Source: an uncultured Ruminococcus sp.
Lineage (GTDB): Bacteria > Bacillota_A > Clostridia > Oscillospirales > Ruminococcaceae
Assembly: GCA_946629405.1 (NCBI GenBank)
Contig: CAMOXW010000117.1
Location: 1-9,189 of the forward strand
Direction: 5' to 3'
Length of the DNA stretch: 9,189 nucleotides
Shown: positions 1-7,002 of the stretch, one piece after another
Numbering within the stretch: the first letter of the stretch is position 1
Layout of the letters: every line of letters begins with the position of its first letter
Notes under the pieces: generated by a model
What the model saw: the letters and a program-made list of their open reading frames with translations, nothing else
Database searches by the model: none
Told to the model about the DNA's origin: nothing
Translations under genes and position numbers: made by a program

Positions 1-2660
1 ACAAGATGATCGAGAAGAATAAGGGCAAGAAGTCCTATATCCTTCACGACGGACCTCCCTATGCTAACGGCGAGATACACATCGGTACCGCCCTTAACAA
101 GACACTCAAGGATTTCATCGTTAAATATAAAAATATGAGCGGATTCTGTGCTCCATACGTTCCCGGCTGGGATACTCACGGACTTCCTATCGAGCTGAAG
201 GCTATGAAGGCTATCGGCGTCAAGGACGGCGCTATCCCGCCCACAGAGCTCAGAAAGCACTGCCGCGATTTCGCAATGACTCACGTCAACAACCAGATGA
301 AGCAGTTCAAGAGACTGGGTACTATTGGCGATTACGACTATCCCTATCTCACACTCCGTCCGGCTTATGAGGCGCGTCAGGTCGAGGTTTTCGGCGAAAT
401 GGCAAAGAAGGGCTATATGTACAAGGGCCTCAAGCCTGTTTACTGGTGCCCGGACTGCAATACTGCTCTTGCTGAGGCTGAGATAGAGTATTCAAACGAT
501 CCCTGCTATTCGATCTATGTCAAGTTCAATGTCACCGACGACAAGGGCATCTTTGCCGGAATGGGACTTGACCTTGCAAAAATATATTTCGTTATCTGGA
601 CAACTACCACATGGACTATCCCCGGCAACCTCGCTATCTGCCTCGGTCCGGAGTATAACTATACCCTTGTTCATGTTGGCGATGAATATTATGTAATGGC
701 GGAGGAGCTCGTCCGCACTACTATGGAAACTGCCGGCATCACTGAGTACACTACTGAGGGCTGCTTCACAGGCGCTGAGCTGGAAGGTATGAAGACAAAG
801 CATCCTCTTTATGACCGTCCGTCCCCGATAATTGTCGGAGACCACGTTACTCTTGAAAGCGGTACAGGCTGCGTTCATACAGCTCCCGGCTACGGTGTCG
901 AGGACTTTGAGGTATGCAAGAAGTACGATGATATCGGTATAATCGTCTGCGTTGACAATAAGGGCAGACAGACCGAGGAAGCCGGAGAATTCGCAGGTCT
1001 TGATACTGACGAGGCTAACAAGGCTATCGCTGCTAAGCTCACTGAGCTCGGCGCGATGCTCGCTACACAGAAGATCGTCCACCAGTACCCGCACTGTTGG
1101 AGATGCAACAGCCCGATCATTTACAGGGCTACTGAGCAGTGGTTCTGTTCAGTGAACGGCTTCAAGGACGAGGCTATAAAGGCAATAGAGTCTGTTAAGT
1201 GGATACCGGACTGGGGCGAGGACCGCATCAAGGGCATGGTCCGTGACAGAAGCGACTGGTGTATCTCACGCCAGAGAACATGGGGCGTTCCGATACCTGT
1301 TGTTTACTGCAAGGACTGCGGCAAGCCTATCTGTACTGACGAGACGATTGCTGCTATCGCCGACCTCTTCCGCAAGGAGGGCAGCGATGCGTGGTGGACT
1401 AAGGAACCTGCTGAGTTCATCCCTGCTGACGTAAAGTGCGAGTGCGGATGCGGCGAATTTACAAAGGAATACGACATCATGGACGTATGGTTTGACAGCG
1501 GCGTTTCGCACACCTCTGTCATGGAAGGCAGCGATTTTCCGAGCCTTACATGGCCGGCTGACCTCTATCTTGAAGGCGCTGACCAGTACAGAGGCTGGTT
1601 CCAGTCCTCGCTTCTTACGTCTGTTGTATACAAGGGCTCTGCCCCTTATAAGGCAGTCTGCACCCACGGCTGGGTAGTTGACGGCGAGGGTAAGGCTATG
1701 CACAAGTCCCTCGGAAACGGAATCGCTCCCAACGAGATCACTGACCAGTACGGTGCTGATATCCTCCGTTTGTGGGTAGCTTCCTCGGATTATCACAGCG
1801 ATATCCGCATTTCCAAGCCTATTCTCAGCCAGCTTTCCGATGCCTATAAGAAGATCAGAAATACTGCTCGTTTTATCCTCGGAAACCTCGGCAATGGCAA
1901 GGGCTTCGATCCGGATAAGGACAGCGTTTCTGACGATCAGCTCACAGAGCTCGATAAATGGGCACTTATGCGCCTTGATACGCTTATTGACAAGGTTGTG
2001 GAAGGCTATGAGGCATTCGATTTCCATATCGCTTTCCACGCTATCCATAACTTCTGCGTAATTGATATGTCAAACTTCTACCTTGACATAATCAAGGACA
2101 GGCTTTACTGCGAGAAGGAGGATTCAGTTCTCCGCCGTGCCGCTCAAACTGCTATGTACCGTATTCTGAGTGCTGTTGCAAGACTCGCTGCGCCTATAAT
2201 TTCGTTTACCGCTGAGGAGATCTGGCAGTTCATGCCTCACTCTGCAAGTGACGACAAGGAGAGCGTTTTCCTCAACCAGATGCCCGAGAAGTCCGGTATC
2301 AGCTTCGATGCTGAGTTTACAGATAAGTGGAGCTTCATCTACAGCACCCGCGAGGCTGTCAACAAGGTCCTTGAAGAAGCGAGAAATGCCAAGACTATTG
2401 GCAAGTCCCTCGAGGCTAAGATCATAATCAGGAGCAGCGATGCCGATTTCGACCGGTTTACCGCACTTTCAGATCACCTCAAGGATATCCTCATCGTTTC
2501 CGGCGTTGAGGTCGAGAAGTCCGGAGCTGAGACCTCGTTCGAGGTTGCAAAGGCTGACGGTGACAAGTGCGAACGCTGCTGGTGCTACTCTAAATACGTT
2601 GGCACAAACCACGATCACCCCACGCTCTGTGAGAGATGCGCGGTGGCTATCGAAACATAA
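1..2660 (+). CDS. ileS: Isoleucyl-tRNA synthetase (5'-truncated at window edge)
   Basis: Class I aminoacyl-tRNA synthetase that charges tRNA-Ile in the cytoplasm and edits mischarged valine. The frame is open from base 1, and the visible protein begins inside the N-terminal region (GPPYANG at residue 16, counting from the ATG at 6). About 50 residues are therefore missing upstream and that ATG is not the true start. Visible in order: a HIGH-type signature reading HIGT (residues 25-28); the CP1 editing domain with WTTTTW (198-203) and HTAP...ED (H291 and D300, aligning with the E. coli editing His and Asp); [13 protein letters not shown] (419-431); DVWFDSG (493-499); a KMSKS-type loop reading AMHKS (564-568); a tRNA-binding helical domain; and a C-terminal zinc-binding module with C855, C858, C875 and C878. 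Total length with the missing part would be about 930 residues, normal for the family. Both class I signatures deviate from the textbook form (see findings). Ends with TAA. Confidence 0.97.
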   Translation, partial: KMIEKNKGKKSYILHDGPPYANGEIHIGTALNKTLKDFIVKYKNMSGFCAPYVPGWDTHGLPIELKAMKAIGVKDGAIPPTELRKHCRDFAMTHVNNQMKQFKRLGTIGDYDYPYLTLRPAYEARQVEVFGEMAKKGYMYKGLKPVYWCPDCNTALAEAEIEYSNDPCYSIYVKFNVTDDKGIFAGMGLDLAKIYFVIWTTTTWTIPGNLAICLGPEYNYTLVHVGDEYYVMAEELVRTTMETAGITEYTTEGCFTGAELEGMKTKHPLYDRPSPIIVGDHVTLESGTGCVHTAPGYGVEDFEVCKKYDDIGIIVCVDNKGRQTEEAGEFAGLDTDEANKAIAAKLTELGAMLATQKIVHQYPHCWRCNSPIIYRATEQWFCSVNGFKDEAIKAIESVKWIPDWGEDRIKGMVRDRSDWCISRQRTWGVPIPVVYCKDCGKPICTDETIAAIADLFRKEGSDAWWTKEPAEFIPADVKCECGCGEFTKEYDIMDVWFDSGVSHTSVMEGSDFPSLTWPADLYLEGADQYRGWFQSSLLTSVVYKGSAPYKAVCTHGWVVDGEGKAMHKSLGNGIAPNEITDQYGADILRLWVASSDYHSDIRISKPILSQLSDAYKKIRNTARFILGNLGNGKGFDPDKDSVSDDQLTELDKWALMRLDTLIDKVVEGYEAFDFHIAFHAIHNFCVIDMSNFYLDIIKDRLYCEKEDSVLRRAAQTAMYRILSAVARLAAPIISFTAEEIWQFMPHSASDDKESVFLNQMPEKSGISFDAEFTDKWSFIYSTREAVNKVLEEARNAKTIGKSLEAKIIIRSSDADFDRFTALSDHLKDILIVSGVEVEKSGAETSFEVAKADGDKCERCWCYSKYVGTNHDHPTLCERCAVAIET

Positions 2661-2673
2661 TTAGGACAATATT

Positions 2674-2708
2674 GCCTGCTGCCGGACTGGGCGGCAGGCG
2701 TATTCTTT
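2674..2708 (+). terminator. GC-rich hairpin with imperfect U tract after ileS
   Basis: A 10-bp stem pairs 2674-2683 with 2690-2699 and contains one G-U wobble (2680/2693). The loop is 6 nt. It is followed by T-rich sequence (6 T in the 8 bases 2701-2708, interrupted by A and C). This is the shape of a Rho-independent terminator, 14 nt after the ileS stop. Only about 20 nt remain before lspA and I see no promoter there, so it may act as a partial terminator or mRNA-processing hairpin that lowers lspA expression relative to ileS rather than as a full stop. Confidence 0.55.
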
Positions 2709-2722
2709 GAAAGGATAGATAT

Positions 2723-3262
2723 ATGGCTGTACTGCTTATTGCGGCGATACTTCTGCTGATCTGCGGCGATCAGGCGGTCAAATACTGGGCTGTTCACTCC
2801 TTACAGGAAAAGGGAAGTATGAGGTTCATACACTTTGGAAATTTTAAAGTTCTCGACCTCACCTATCTCGAAAATGACGGTGCAATATTTGGAAGTATGT
2901 CCGGTCAGCGGTGGTTCCTCATCGGCTTCACAGGACTTGTGCTTGCGGCCGGAATATACCTGCTGTTCAGGCTGAAAGACCGCTCAAAGCTCTTGACTGC
3001 CGCTATTACGCTCTTTATCGCGGGAGGCATCGGCAACATAATCGACCGTATCCGCCAGGGCTATGTGGTCGATATGTTTGAAGTGAAGCTGTTCAAGTTT
3101 GCGATCTTCAACGTCGCGGATATATATGTCACGGCAGCGTTTGCGATGCTGCTGGTGTATGGAGTATTCATTGATCCGAAGATCGAAAAGGCTAAAAAGG
3201 CGGAGGCTGAAAGTGATGGCTCTGCTCCCGGAGAGGCTGCAAGCAATGAGCGGAACAGTTGA
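2723..3262 (+). CDS. lspA: Lipoprotein signal peptidase (signal peptidase II)
   Basis: Membrane aspartyl protease that removes signal peptides from diacylglyceryl-modified prolipoproteins just before the lipobox cysteine. The 179-residue protein has the family features: a first membrane segment (about 2-15) followed by DQAVKYW (D16, K20); NDGAIFGSM (51-59); two more membrane segments (about 66-82 and 90-105); GNIIDRIRQGYVVD (104-117); and FNVAD (129-133), within and before a last membrane segment. D117 and D133 match the catalytic aspartate dyad known from LspA. The tail from residue 151 is charged and slightly longer than a minimal LspA. The ATG at 2723 is preceded by GAAAGGA with 7-nt spacing and puts the first hydrophobic helix at the N terminus, as expected. 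Its 3' end overlaps the pseudouridine synthase start, suggesting translational coupling. Its likely substrates include the lipoprotein at 5710-6975. Confidence 0.96.
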   Translation: MAVLLIAAILLLICGDQAVKYWAVHSLQEKGSMRFIHFGNFKVLDLTYLENDGAIFGSMSGQRWFLIGFTGLVLAAGIYLLFRLKDRSKLLTAAITLFIAGGIGNIIDRIRQGYVVDMFEVKLFKFAIFNVADIYVTAAFAMLLVYGVFIDPKIEKAKKAEAESDGSAPGEAASNERNS

Positions 3263-4157
3263 ATTTACCGTACCGCAGGAGGCTGCCGGCACCAGAGCTG
3301 ACAAGTATATTTCGGACAATATTGCTATGACGAGATCGGCTGTCCAGTCCCTGATCGAGAAGGGAGCAGTGCTTTGCAGCGGCAAGACGTTCAATAAGAA
3401 TATGAAGCTTCGCGGCGGTGAGAACTTCATCGTTGAGATACCTGAGCCGGAGCCTATGGACGCTCAGCCAGAGAACATCCCTCTCGACATCGTTTATGAA
3501 GACGGCGACCTGCTTGTTGTCAACAAGCCGAAGGGAATGGTCGTTCACCCGGCACACGGTAACTATATCGGCACTCTTGTCAACGCTTTGCTGTACCACT
3601 GCGGAGACAGCCTTTCCGGGATAAATGGTGTTATCCGTCCGGGGATCGTCCACCGCATAGACAAAAATACCAGCGGCCTGCTGATAGTTGCCAAAAATGA
3701 TGCGGCTCACGTTAAGCTTGCCGAGCAGATCAAGGCGCACAGCTTCACACGCGAGTATGAGGCGGTCGTGACTGGCTTCATGAAGGAGACGTCAGGAACC
3801 GTTGAAGCGCCGATCGGGCGACACAGGACCGACCGTAAGAAAATGTGCGTAACTACCGAAAATTCGCGGAATGCGGTCACTCACTATGAGGTGCTGAGGC
3901 AGTACGGGGGCTATGCTCACCTGCGCCTGAGGCTTGAGACCGGACGAACTCACCAGATCCGCGTCCATATGGCGTACATTGGTCACCCGGTCATGGGCGA
4001 CGACGTTTACGGGAAGCCTTACAAGGGACTTGATGGACAGTGCCTCCACGCCAGGAAAATCGGCTTTATTCACCCATCAACAGGGCAATATATGGAGTTT
4101 TCGAGCGAACTGCCGGAGTATTTTCAGACGGTGCTGCGGAAGCTTGAGAAGATGTAG
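3246..4157 (+). CDS. RluA/RluD-family pseudouridine synthase with S4 domain
   Basis: Converts specific uridines to pseudouridine, most likely in 23S rRNA. The neighbour of lspA in many Firmicutes is of this type (YlyB-like, RluD family), but the exact target positions cannot be read from sequence. The 303-residue protein has an N-terminal S4 RNA-binding domain (about 13-65: AGTRADKYIS, then RSAVQSLIEKGAVLC) and the catalytic domain with VVNKPKGMVVHP (91-102), the signature HRIDKNTSG (136-144) holding catalytic D139, RTHQIRVHM (234-242) and GHPVMGDDVYG (246-256). Start choice: the ATG at 3246 follows GGAGAGG with 9-nt spacing and places the S4 domain at the usual distance. The ATG at 3216 follows GGAGG with equally good spacing and would add 10 residues, so it is a real alternative. 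Either start lies inside lspA, giving an overlap of 17 or 47 bp and probable translational coupling. Confidence 0.93.
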   Translation: MSGTVEFTVPQEAAGTRADKYISDNIAMTRSAVQSLIEKGAVLCSGKTFNKNMKLRGGENFIVEIPEPEPMDAQPENIPLDIVYEDGDLLVVNKPKGMVVHPAHGNYIGTLVNALLYHCGDSLSGINGVIRPGIVHRIDKNTSGLLIVAKNDAAHVKLAEQIKAHSFTREYEAVVTGFMKETSGTVEAPIGRHRTDRKKMCVTTENSRNAVTHYEVLRQYGGYAHLRLRLETGRTHQIRVHMAYIGHPVMGDDVYGKPYKGLDGQCLHARKIGFIHPSTGQYMEFSSELPEYFQTVLRKLEKM

Positions 4158-4167
4158 GAGAATCAAA

Positions 4168-4986
4168 TTGTTTGAAGATTTATCTAAAGTCGTTCTTCTG
4201 AGCGACATGGACGGCACTCTGCTCAACGACAAAAAAGAGATCACTGAAACCGACAGAGCTGCGATAGAGCGTTTTGTTTCGCTTGGCGGAAGATTCTCTG
4301 TTGCGACCGGAAGAACGCTCCAGTCCTTTGAGCAATATCGTGCTATGATAGAGCTGCCGCATCCCGTTATCATGTACAACGGCGCGGCGATACATGATTA
4401 TTCCACAGGTGAGACATTGTGTACTCATCCTCTCCCGGATGATGCAAGAGCTATTGCTGAAGCTGTACTCCGCGAAATGCCCGAGGTGGGCGGGGAAGTC
4501 CTCCGGACAGACGGTACATATGTGTTCAGAAATAACGATTACCAGAAGCTTCACACGAAGTTGTGCAATATAGTACCAAACTATACTGAACTTGAAGATA
4601 TCCCGGACGGCGGGTGGCTGAAGGTCTTATTTGCGATGTCACCGGAGGATATGGATTATTTCGGAGTCCTTGTCCGGCAAATGGGCTGGACACAGGCAAG
4701 CTTCGTCCGTTCATCGGGAATGTTCTGGGAGATGCTTCCGAACGGCGTCAGCAAGGGCTCCGCGCTCACAGAATACCGCAGTCTGCCCGGCTTCGAGGGA
4801 ACGGAATTTGTGTCTGTCGGTGACTTTGATAATGATATCGAGATGATCGAGGCTGCTGATCTGGGAGCTTGTCCGGCAAATGCTGAGGACTCCGTGAAGG
4901 CTGCGGCAGGGCTTGTCCTGAGACGAACCAATGAGGAAGGTGCAGTCGCAGAGCTGATAGGAAGACTCATAAATGGCTTAAAATAG
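4168..4986 (+). CDS. Cof-type HAD-IIB phosphatase, TTG start
   Basis: Haloacid dehalogenase superfamily hydrolase of the Cof/YidA kind. These Mg-dependent cytoplasmic enzymes dephosphorylate sugar phosphates, nucleotides or FMN-like substrates; the substrate here is not predictable. All four HAD motifs are present in 272 residues: motif I SDMDGTLL (nucleophile D13, acid/base D15), motif II VATGR (T47), motif III K196 in GVSKGSAL, and motif IV GDFDNDIEM (D219, D223). The C2-type cap lies between motifs II and III (about residues 85-185). Start: no ATG is usable, because the first in-frame ATG encodes M14 inside motif I. The TTG at 4168 has AGGAG (4156-4160) at 7-nt spacing and gives a normal N terminus. 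That Shine-Dalgarno overlaps the TAG stop of the preceding gene, and the gap is only 10 nt, so the gene very likely shares the lspA transcript. Confidence 0.93.
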   Translation: MFEDLSKVVLLSDMDGTLLNDKKEITETDRAAIERFVSLGGRFSVATGRTLQSFEQYRAMIELPHPVIMYNGAAIHDYSTGETLCTHPLPDDARAIAEAVLREMPEVGGEVLRTDGTYVFRNNDYQKLHTKLCNIVPNYTELEDIPDGGWLKVLFAMSPEDMDYFGVLVRQMGWTQASFVRSSGMFWEMLPNGVSKGSALTEYRSLPGFEGTEFVSVGDFDNDIEMIEAADLGACPANAEDSVKAAAGLVLRRTNEEGAVAELIGRLINGLK

Positions 4987-5013
4987 CCGTGCTACGAATA
5001 GTTGCAGTGATGT

Positions 5014-5038
5014 AAGCATATATTGACTTGCTTTTTTT
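5014..5038 (+). terminator. Weak possible terminator (short stem, U7)
   Basis: AAGCA (5014-5018) can pair with TGCTT (5029-5033) and is followed by an uninterrupted T run that ends at 5038. The stem is only 5 bp with a 10-nt loop, so it would be a poor terminator unless helped by other factors. It sits 28 nt after the HAD gene stop, where a terminator for the upstream cluster would be expected. It overlaps the proposed -35 element of the next gene. Confidence 0.28.
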
Positions 5039-5056
5039 CCGGCGATGATACATAAT
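5028..5056 (+). promoter_or_regulatory. Possible sigma-A promoter for the regulator-lipoprotein pair
   Basis: TTGCTT (5028-5033) and CATAAT (5051-5056, 5 of 6 matches to the -10 consensus) are separated by 17 nt. A better -35 hexamer, TTGACT, lies at 5023-5028, but its spacing to CATAAT would be 22 nt. Transcription would begin near 5063, about 37 nt before the XRE-family start codon. This is the only good promoter candidate in the 113-nt gap after the HAD gene. Confidence 0.45.
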
Positions 5057-5064
5057 GATCTCAG

Positions 5065-5077
5065 CCGGTCGAACCGG
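5065..5077. promoter_or_regulatory. Small palindrome CCGGT-CGA-ACCGG, possible operator
   Basis: Perfect 5-bp inverted repeat with a 3-bp centre, just downstream of the proposed -10 and 10 bp before the Shine-Dalgarno of the XRE-family gene. Many XRE-type regulators repress their own promoter by binding such dyads, so an autoregulatory operator is possible. The arms are short and chance occurrence is not excluded. Confidence 0.25.
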
Positions 5078-5099
5078 ACAACGTTCAGGAGGTATCACA

Positions 5100-5675
5100 A
5101 TGACATTTGCGGAAAAACTTAAAAAGGCAAGAAACAACGCCGGGCTCTCACAGGAGCAGCTCGCGGAAAAGCTCTGCGTTTCACGGCAGGCTGTTACCAA
5201 GTGGGAAACAGGAAAGGGAATGCCCGATATTGAGAACATCAGGGCGATATCGTCACTGCTTAATGTCAGCATCGACGACCTTCTCAGCTCGGAGGAAGCC
5301 GCGATGAACGAAATACGCGAGCACATCGACCTTTCAGACTTTAAGCCGCAGGGCGGTGAAAGAAGTCCGAAGGACGCCTGCGCTGCGGCAAAATTCCCCG
5401 AGGCAGAGCATATCTGGGCGCTCGTCCGTCAGAAAAAGCTCAGCATGAAGGAGTGGATAGCCGATATCTTCATCGGTGCAGGCTCAGTGCAGGTCTTTGA
5501 CCAGCTCGCAAATGCGGGTGAGACCTATTATCTCGCGGAGGCTGGCGGCAGACAGTGGTTCATCACTGTCTCCGGCGAATACATCACTTCTTCGGCGATA
5601 CCTTCACCGTATCCCGGGAAAAAATTTCAGCGCGGCGGGTATGTCTATAAAAAGTTATATGATATAAGAAAATAA
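5100..5675 (+). CDS. XRE-family HTH transcriptional regulator, unknown C-terminal domain
   Basis: A 191-residue DNA-binding protein. Residues 2-62 form a typical XRE/Cro-type helix-turn-helix: FAEKLKKARNNAGLSQEQLA, then the recognition region VSRQAVTKWETGKGMPDI (27-44), and NVSIDDLL (55-62). A polar linker (about 63-100) leads to a soluble C-terminal region (about 100-191, rich in aromatic residues, for example AEHIWALVRQKK and GRQWFITVSGEY) that I do not recognise. It has no membrane segment and could be a ligand-sensing or dimerisation domain. The ATG at 5100 has AGGAGG (5087-5092) at 7-nt spacing. An in-frame ATG at 5055 lies upstream of that site, near the proposed -10, and is rejected. 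Only 34 bp separate it from the lipoprotein gene, so the two are probably co-transcribed; regulation of that gene or of itself is inference. Confidence 0.92.
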   Translation: MTFAEKLKKARNNAGLSQEQLAEKLCVSRQAVTKWETGKGMPDIENIRAISSLLNVSIDDLLSSEEAAMNEIREHIDLSDFKPQGGERSPKDACAAAKFPEAEHIWALVRQKKLSMKEWIADIFIGAGSVQVFDQLANAGETYYLAEAGGRQWFITVSGEYITSSAIPSPYPGKKFQRGGYVYKKLYDIRK

Positions 5676-5679
5676 ATTT

Positions 5680-5692
5680 GCCGATATTCGGC
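5680..5692. other. Hairpin GCCGA-TAT-TCGGC before the lipoprotein gene
   Basis: Perfect 5-bp stem with a 3-nt loop, lying between the stop of the XRE-family gene (5675) and the Shine-Dalgarno AGGAGG (5696-5701) of the lipoprotein gene. No U tract follows, so it is not a terminator. It could mark an mRNA-processing point, tune translation of the downstream gene, or be a regulator site. Confidence 0.3.
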
Positions 5693-5709
5693 GAGAGGAG
5701 GTCCTTATC

Positions 5710-6975
5710 ATGAACAGAAGATCTATCGCTGCTTTGACTGCACTTGCACTTATCTTCGGCGCTTTTACTTCCTGCGGAGATGAAATGGAGGAAAGCAGCA
5801 GCGTGAGCAATCTTTTCCCGGAGGCGTCCGAGGAGACTGATAAGGCCGCAGCTTCAACGACTGTTACAAGCGCCGGGATCGAGACAGCCCCTCCGACGAC
5901 TGAGCTTGAAACGGAACCTACTGACGAGCCTTCGGCTCCGGCGGTTACACCCCGAACCGATCCTACTGATCTGATCGGCAGGCCTGTTTCTGAGGTCGCT
6001 ACACTGATCGGGGAAGTGTCTGTTGAGGCTGACGGCGAAATTGAGGGCTTCTATCTCTTTTACAGCGTTTCTGCTCCGGAGATAACATTCCACTTCGAGG
6101 ATCACTCATGGGACGGTCGGATAAATATTCACGGCAGCGCAGATGCCGACCTTGATATCCTCAGTAATATTGTGAGTTCCTCTGACGAGCCGGTGTACAA
6201 GATAAATCGCTTTGCCGGCCGTCAGGACGAATTTGATATCGGTGAAAGCTATACTTCGTGCGCGGATGTGATCGGGGATTTCCCTCTTACAGGCGGGACC
6301 CGCGGCTATACGAATGCCGGAGCCCCTTCTTCTATGGAGTATACCTACCTTCATGAAAAAGGGAACTGCGTTGTTCAGCTTCATTTTGATTATTTGGCTC
6401 AGCTTGAGCAGGAAATGTACGAAAAAAACGGCGGGAAGCTCGGAAGCTATGATTTTCCTGCCGAGGAGGTCAGGCGTTATGATCCGCAGCTGAGGGTCAT
6501 AACTGTGCTTTACGCGCCTCCTGTCACTTTAGATATGAGCAGCGCGAATTTCGGCTGTTCCTCGAAGCTCATAGGTTCTGATGGGTATTCCTATGGCCCT
6601 GAAAAGGCTTTCGACGGCGATCTTAGCACCTGCTGGTGTGAGGGCAGTGAAGGCGGCGGAACAGGCGAGTATATATCGGTGAAGTCTCCCGGAATACCGG
6701 AAAACTGCTATATAACTGTTTATGGCGGCCTTCTTGCGAGCGAGAAGGACTTCTGCAGGAACTGCCGCCCGGCAGTTGTGGAAATAGGGACCAATAACAG
6801 TGCAGGGTCAGAGTATTACCTTCCAACAGATTATTCTGTAAAGTATAAAAGGGCAATACCGATGCTCTGGACGACCGACAACTATGTGATAAGGATCATT
6901 GAGTCGGAAGCAGATGAAGCTCTGTTCAGCGACACCTGCATATCAGAAATTGTGTTTAACGGAAGCTACCGTTAA
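5710..6975 (+). CDS. Exported lipoprotein with discoidin-like, NADase-type glycan-binding C-terminal domain
   Basis: A 421-residue predicted surface lipoprotein. The N terminus has basic residues (NRR), a hydrophobic stretch (6-18) and a lipobox ending FTSC with C22 as the probable lipidated residue; Phe at -3 is unusual but tolerable. Residues 23-86 form a low-complexity linker rich in Thr, Ser, Glu and Pro, typical of a wall-spanning spacer. Two similar middle segments begin at about 87 (DLIGRPVSEVATLIGE) and 176 (DIGESYTSCADVIGD), each followed by beta-rich sequence. The C-terminal region (about 283-418), with YGPEKAFDGDLSTCWCEG and GTGEYISV, resembles the discoidin-like domain called NADase-type glycan-binding in other bacterial proteins; no enzyme domain accompanies it. 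It has many cysteines (C283, C308, C310, C333, C349, C352, C410), so disulfides are possible. The start has AGGAGG at 8-nt spacing. A role in binding cell-wall or dietary glycan is inference. Confidence 0.88.
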   Translation: MNRRSIAALTALALIFGAFTSCGDEMEESSSVSNLFPEASEETDKAAASTTVTSAGIETAPPTTELETEPTDEPSAPAVTPRTDPTDLIGRPVSEVATLIGEVSVEADGEIEGFYLFYSVSAPEITFHFEDHSWDGRINIHGSADADLDILSNIVSSSDEPVYKINRFAGRQDEFDIGESYTSCADVIGDFPLTGGTRGYTNAGAPSSMEYTYLHEKGNCVVQLHFDYLAQLEQEMYEKNGGKLGSYDFPAEEVRRYDPQLRVITVLYAPPVTLDMSSANFGCSSKLIGSDGYSYGPEKAFDGDLSTCWCEGSEGGGTGEYISVKSPGIPENCYITVYGGLLASEKDFCRNCRPAVVEIGTNNSAGSEYYLPTDYSVKYKRAIPMLWTTDNYVIRIIESEADEALFSDTCISEIVFNGSYR

Positions 6976-6978
6976 GAT
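6950..6978 (+). promoter_or_regulatory. Candidate promoter with dyad in the spacer, upstream of the transketolase pair
   Basis: TTGTGT (6950-6955) and TAAGAT (6973-6978, 4 of 6 to the -10 consensus) have 17-nt spacing. The spacer is almost wholly occupied by a perfect inverted repeat TTAACGG-N6-CCGTTAA (6956-6975), whose last three bases are the TAA stop of the lipoprotein gene. A protein bound to this dyad would block RNA polymerase; as RNA it would form a 7-bp hairpin, extended by a U-G pair. No T run follows, so it is not a classical terminator. The 27-bp gap before the transketolase gene holds no other promoter candidate. Both hexamers are imperfect, so confidence is moderate. Confidence 0.4.
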
Positions 6979-7002
6979 AAAAGTTCAAATCCGGAGGTTA
7001 TT

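Noticed and set aside
1266..2048. Long open frame on the - strand inside ileS (about 260 codons)
   Set aside because: It lies wholly opposite a strongly conserved gene, has no good ribosome binding site and its product resembles no family I know. It is a shadow of ileS codon usage.
3934..4167. Upstream in-frame extension of the HAD phosphatase
   Set aside because: It would overlap the conserved end of the pseudouridine synthase, and the extra residues show no family similarity. The TTG at 4168 has the proper ribosome binding site.
5710..6975. Lipoprotein as an NAD glycohydrolase effector
   Set aside because: Only the binding-domain-like C-terminal part is recognisable. There is no NADase catalytic domain in the protein or next to it.
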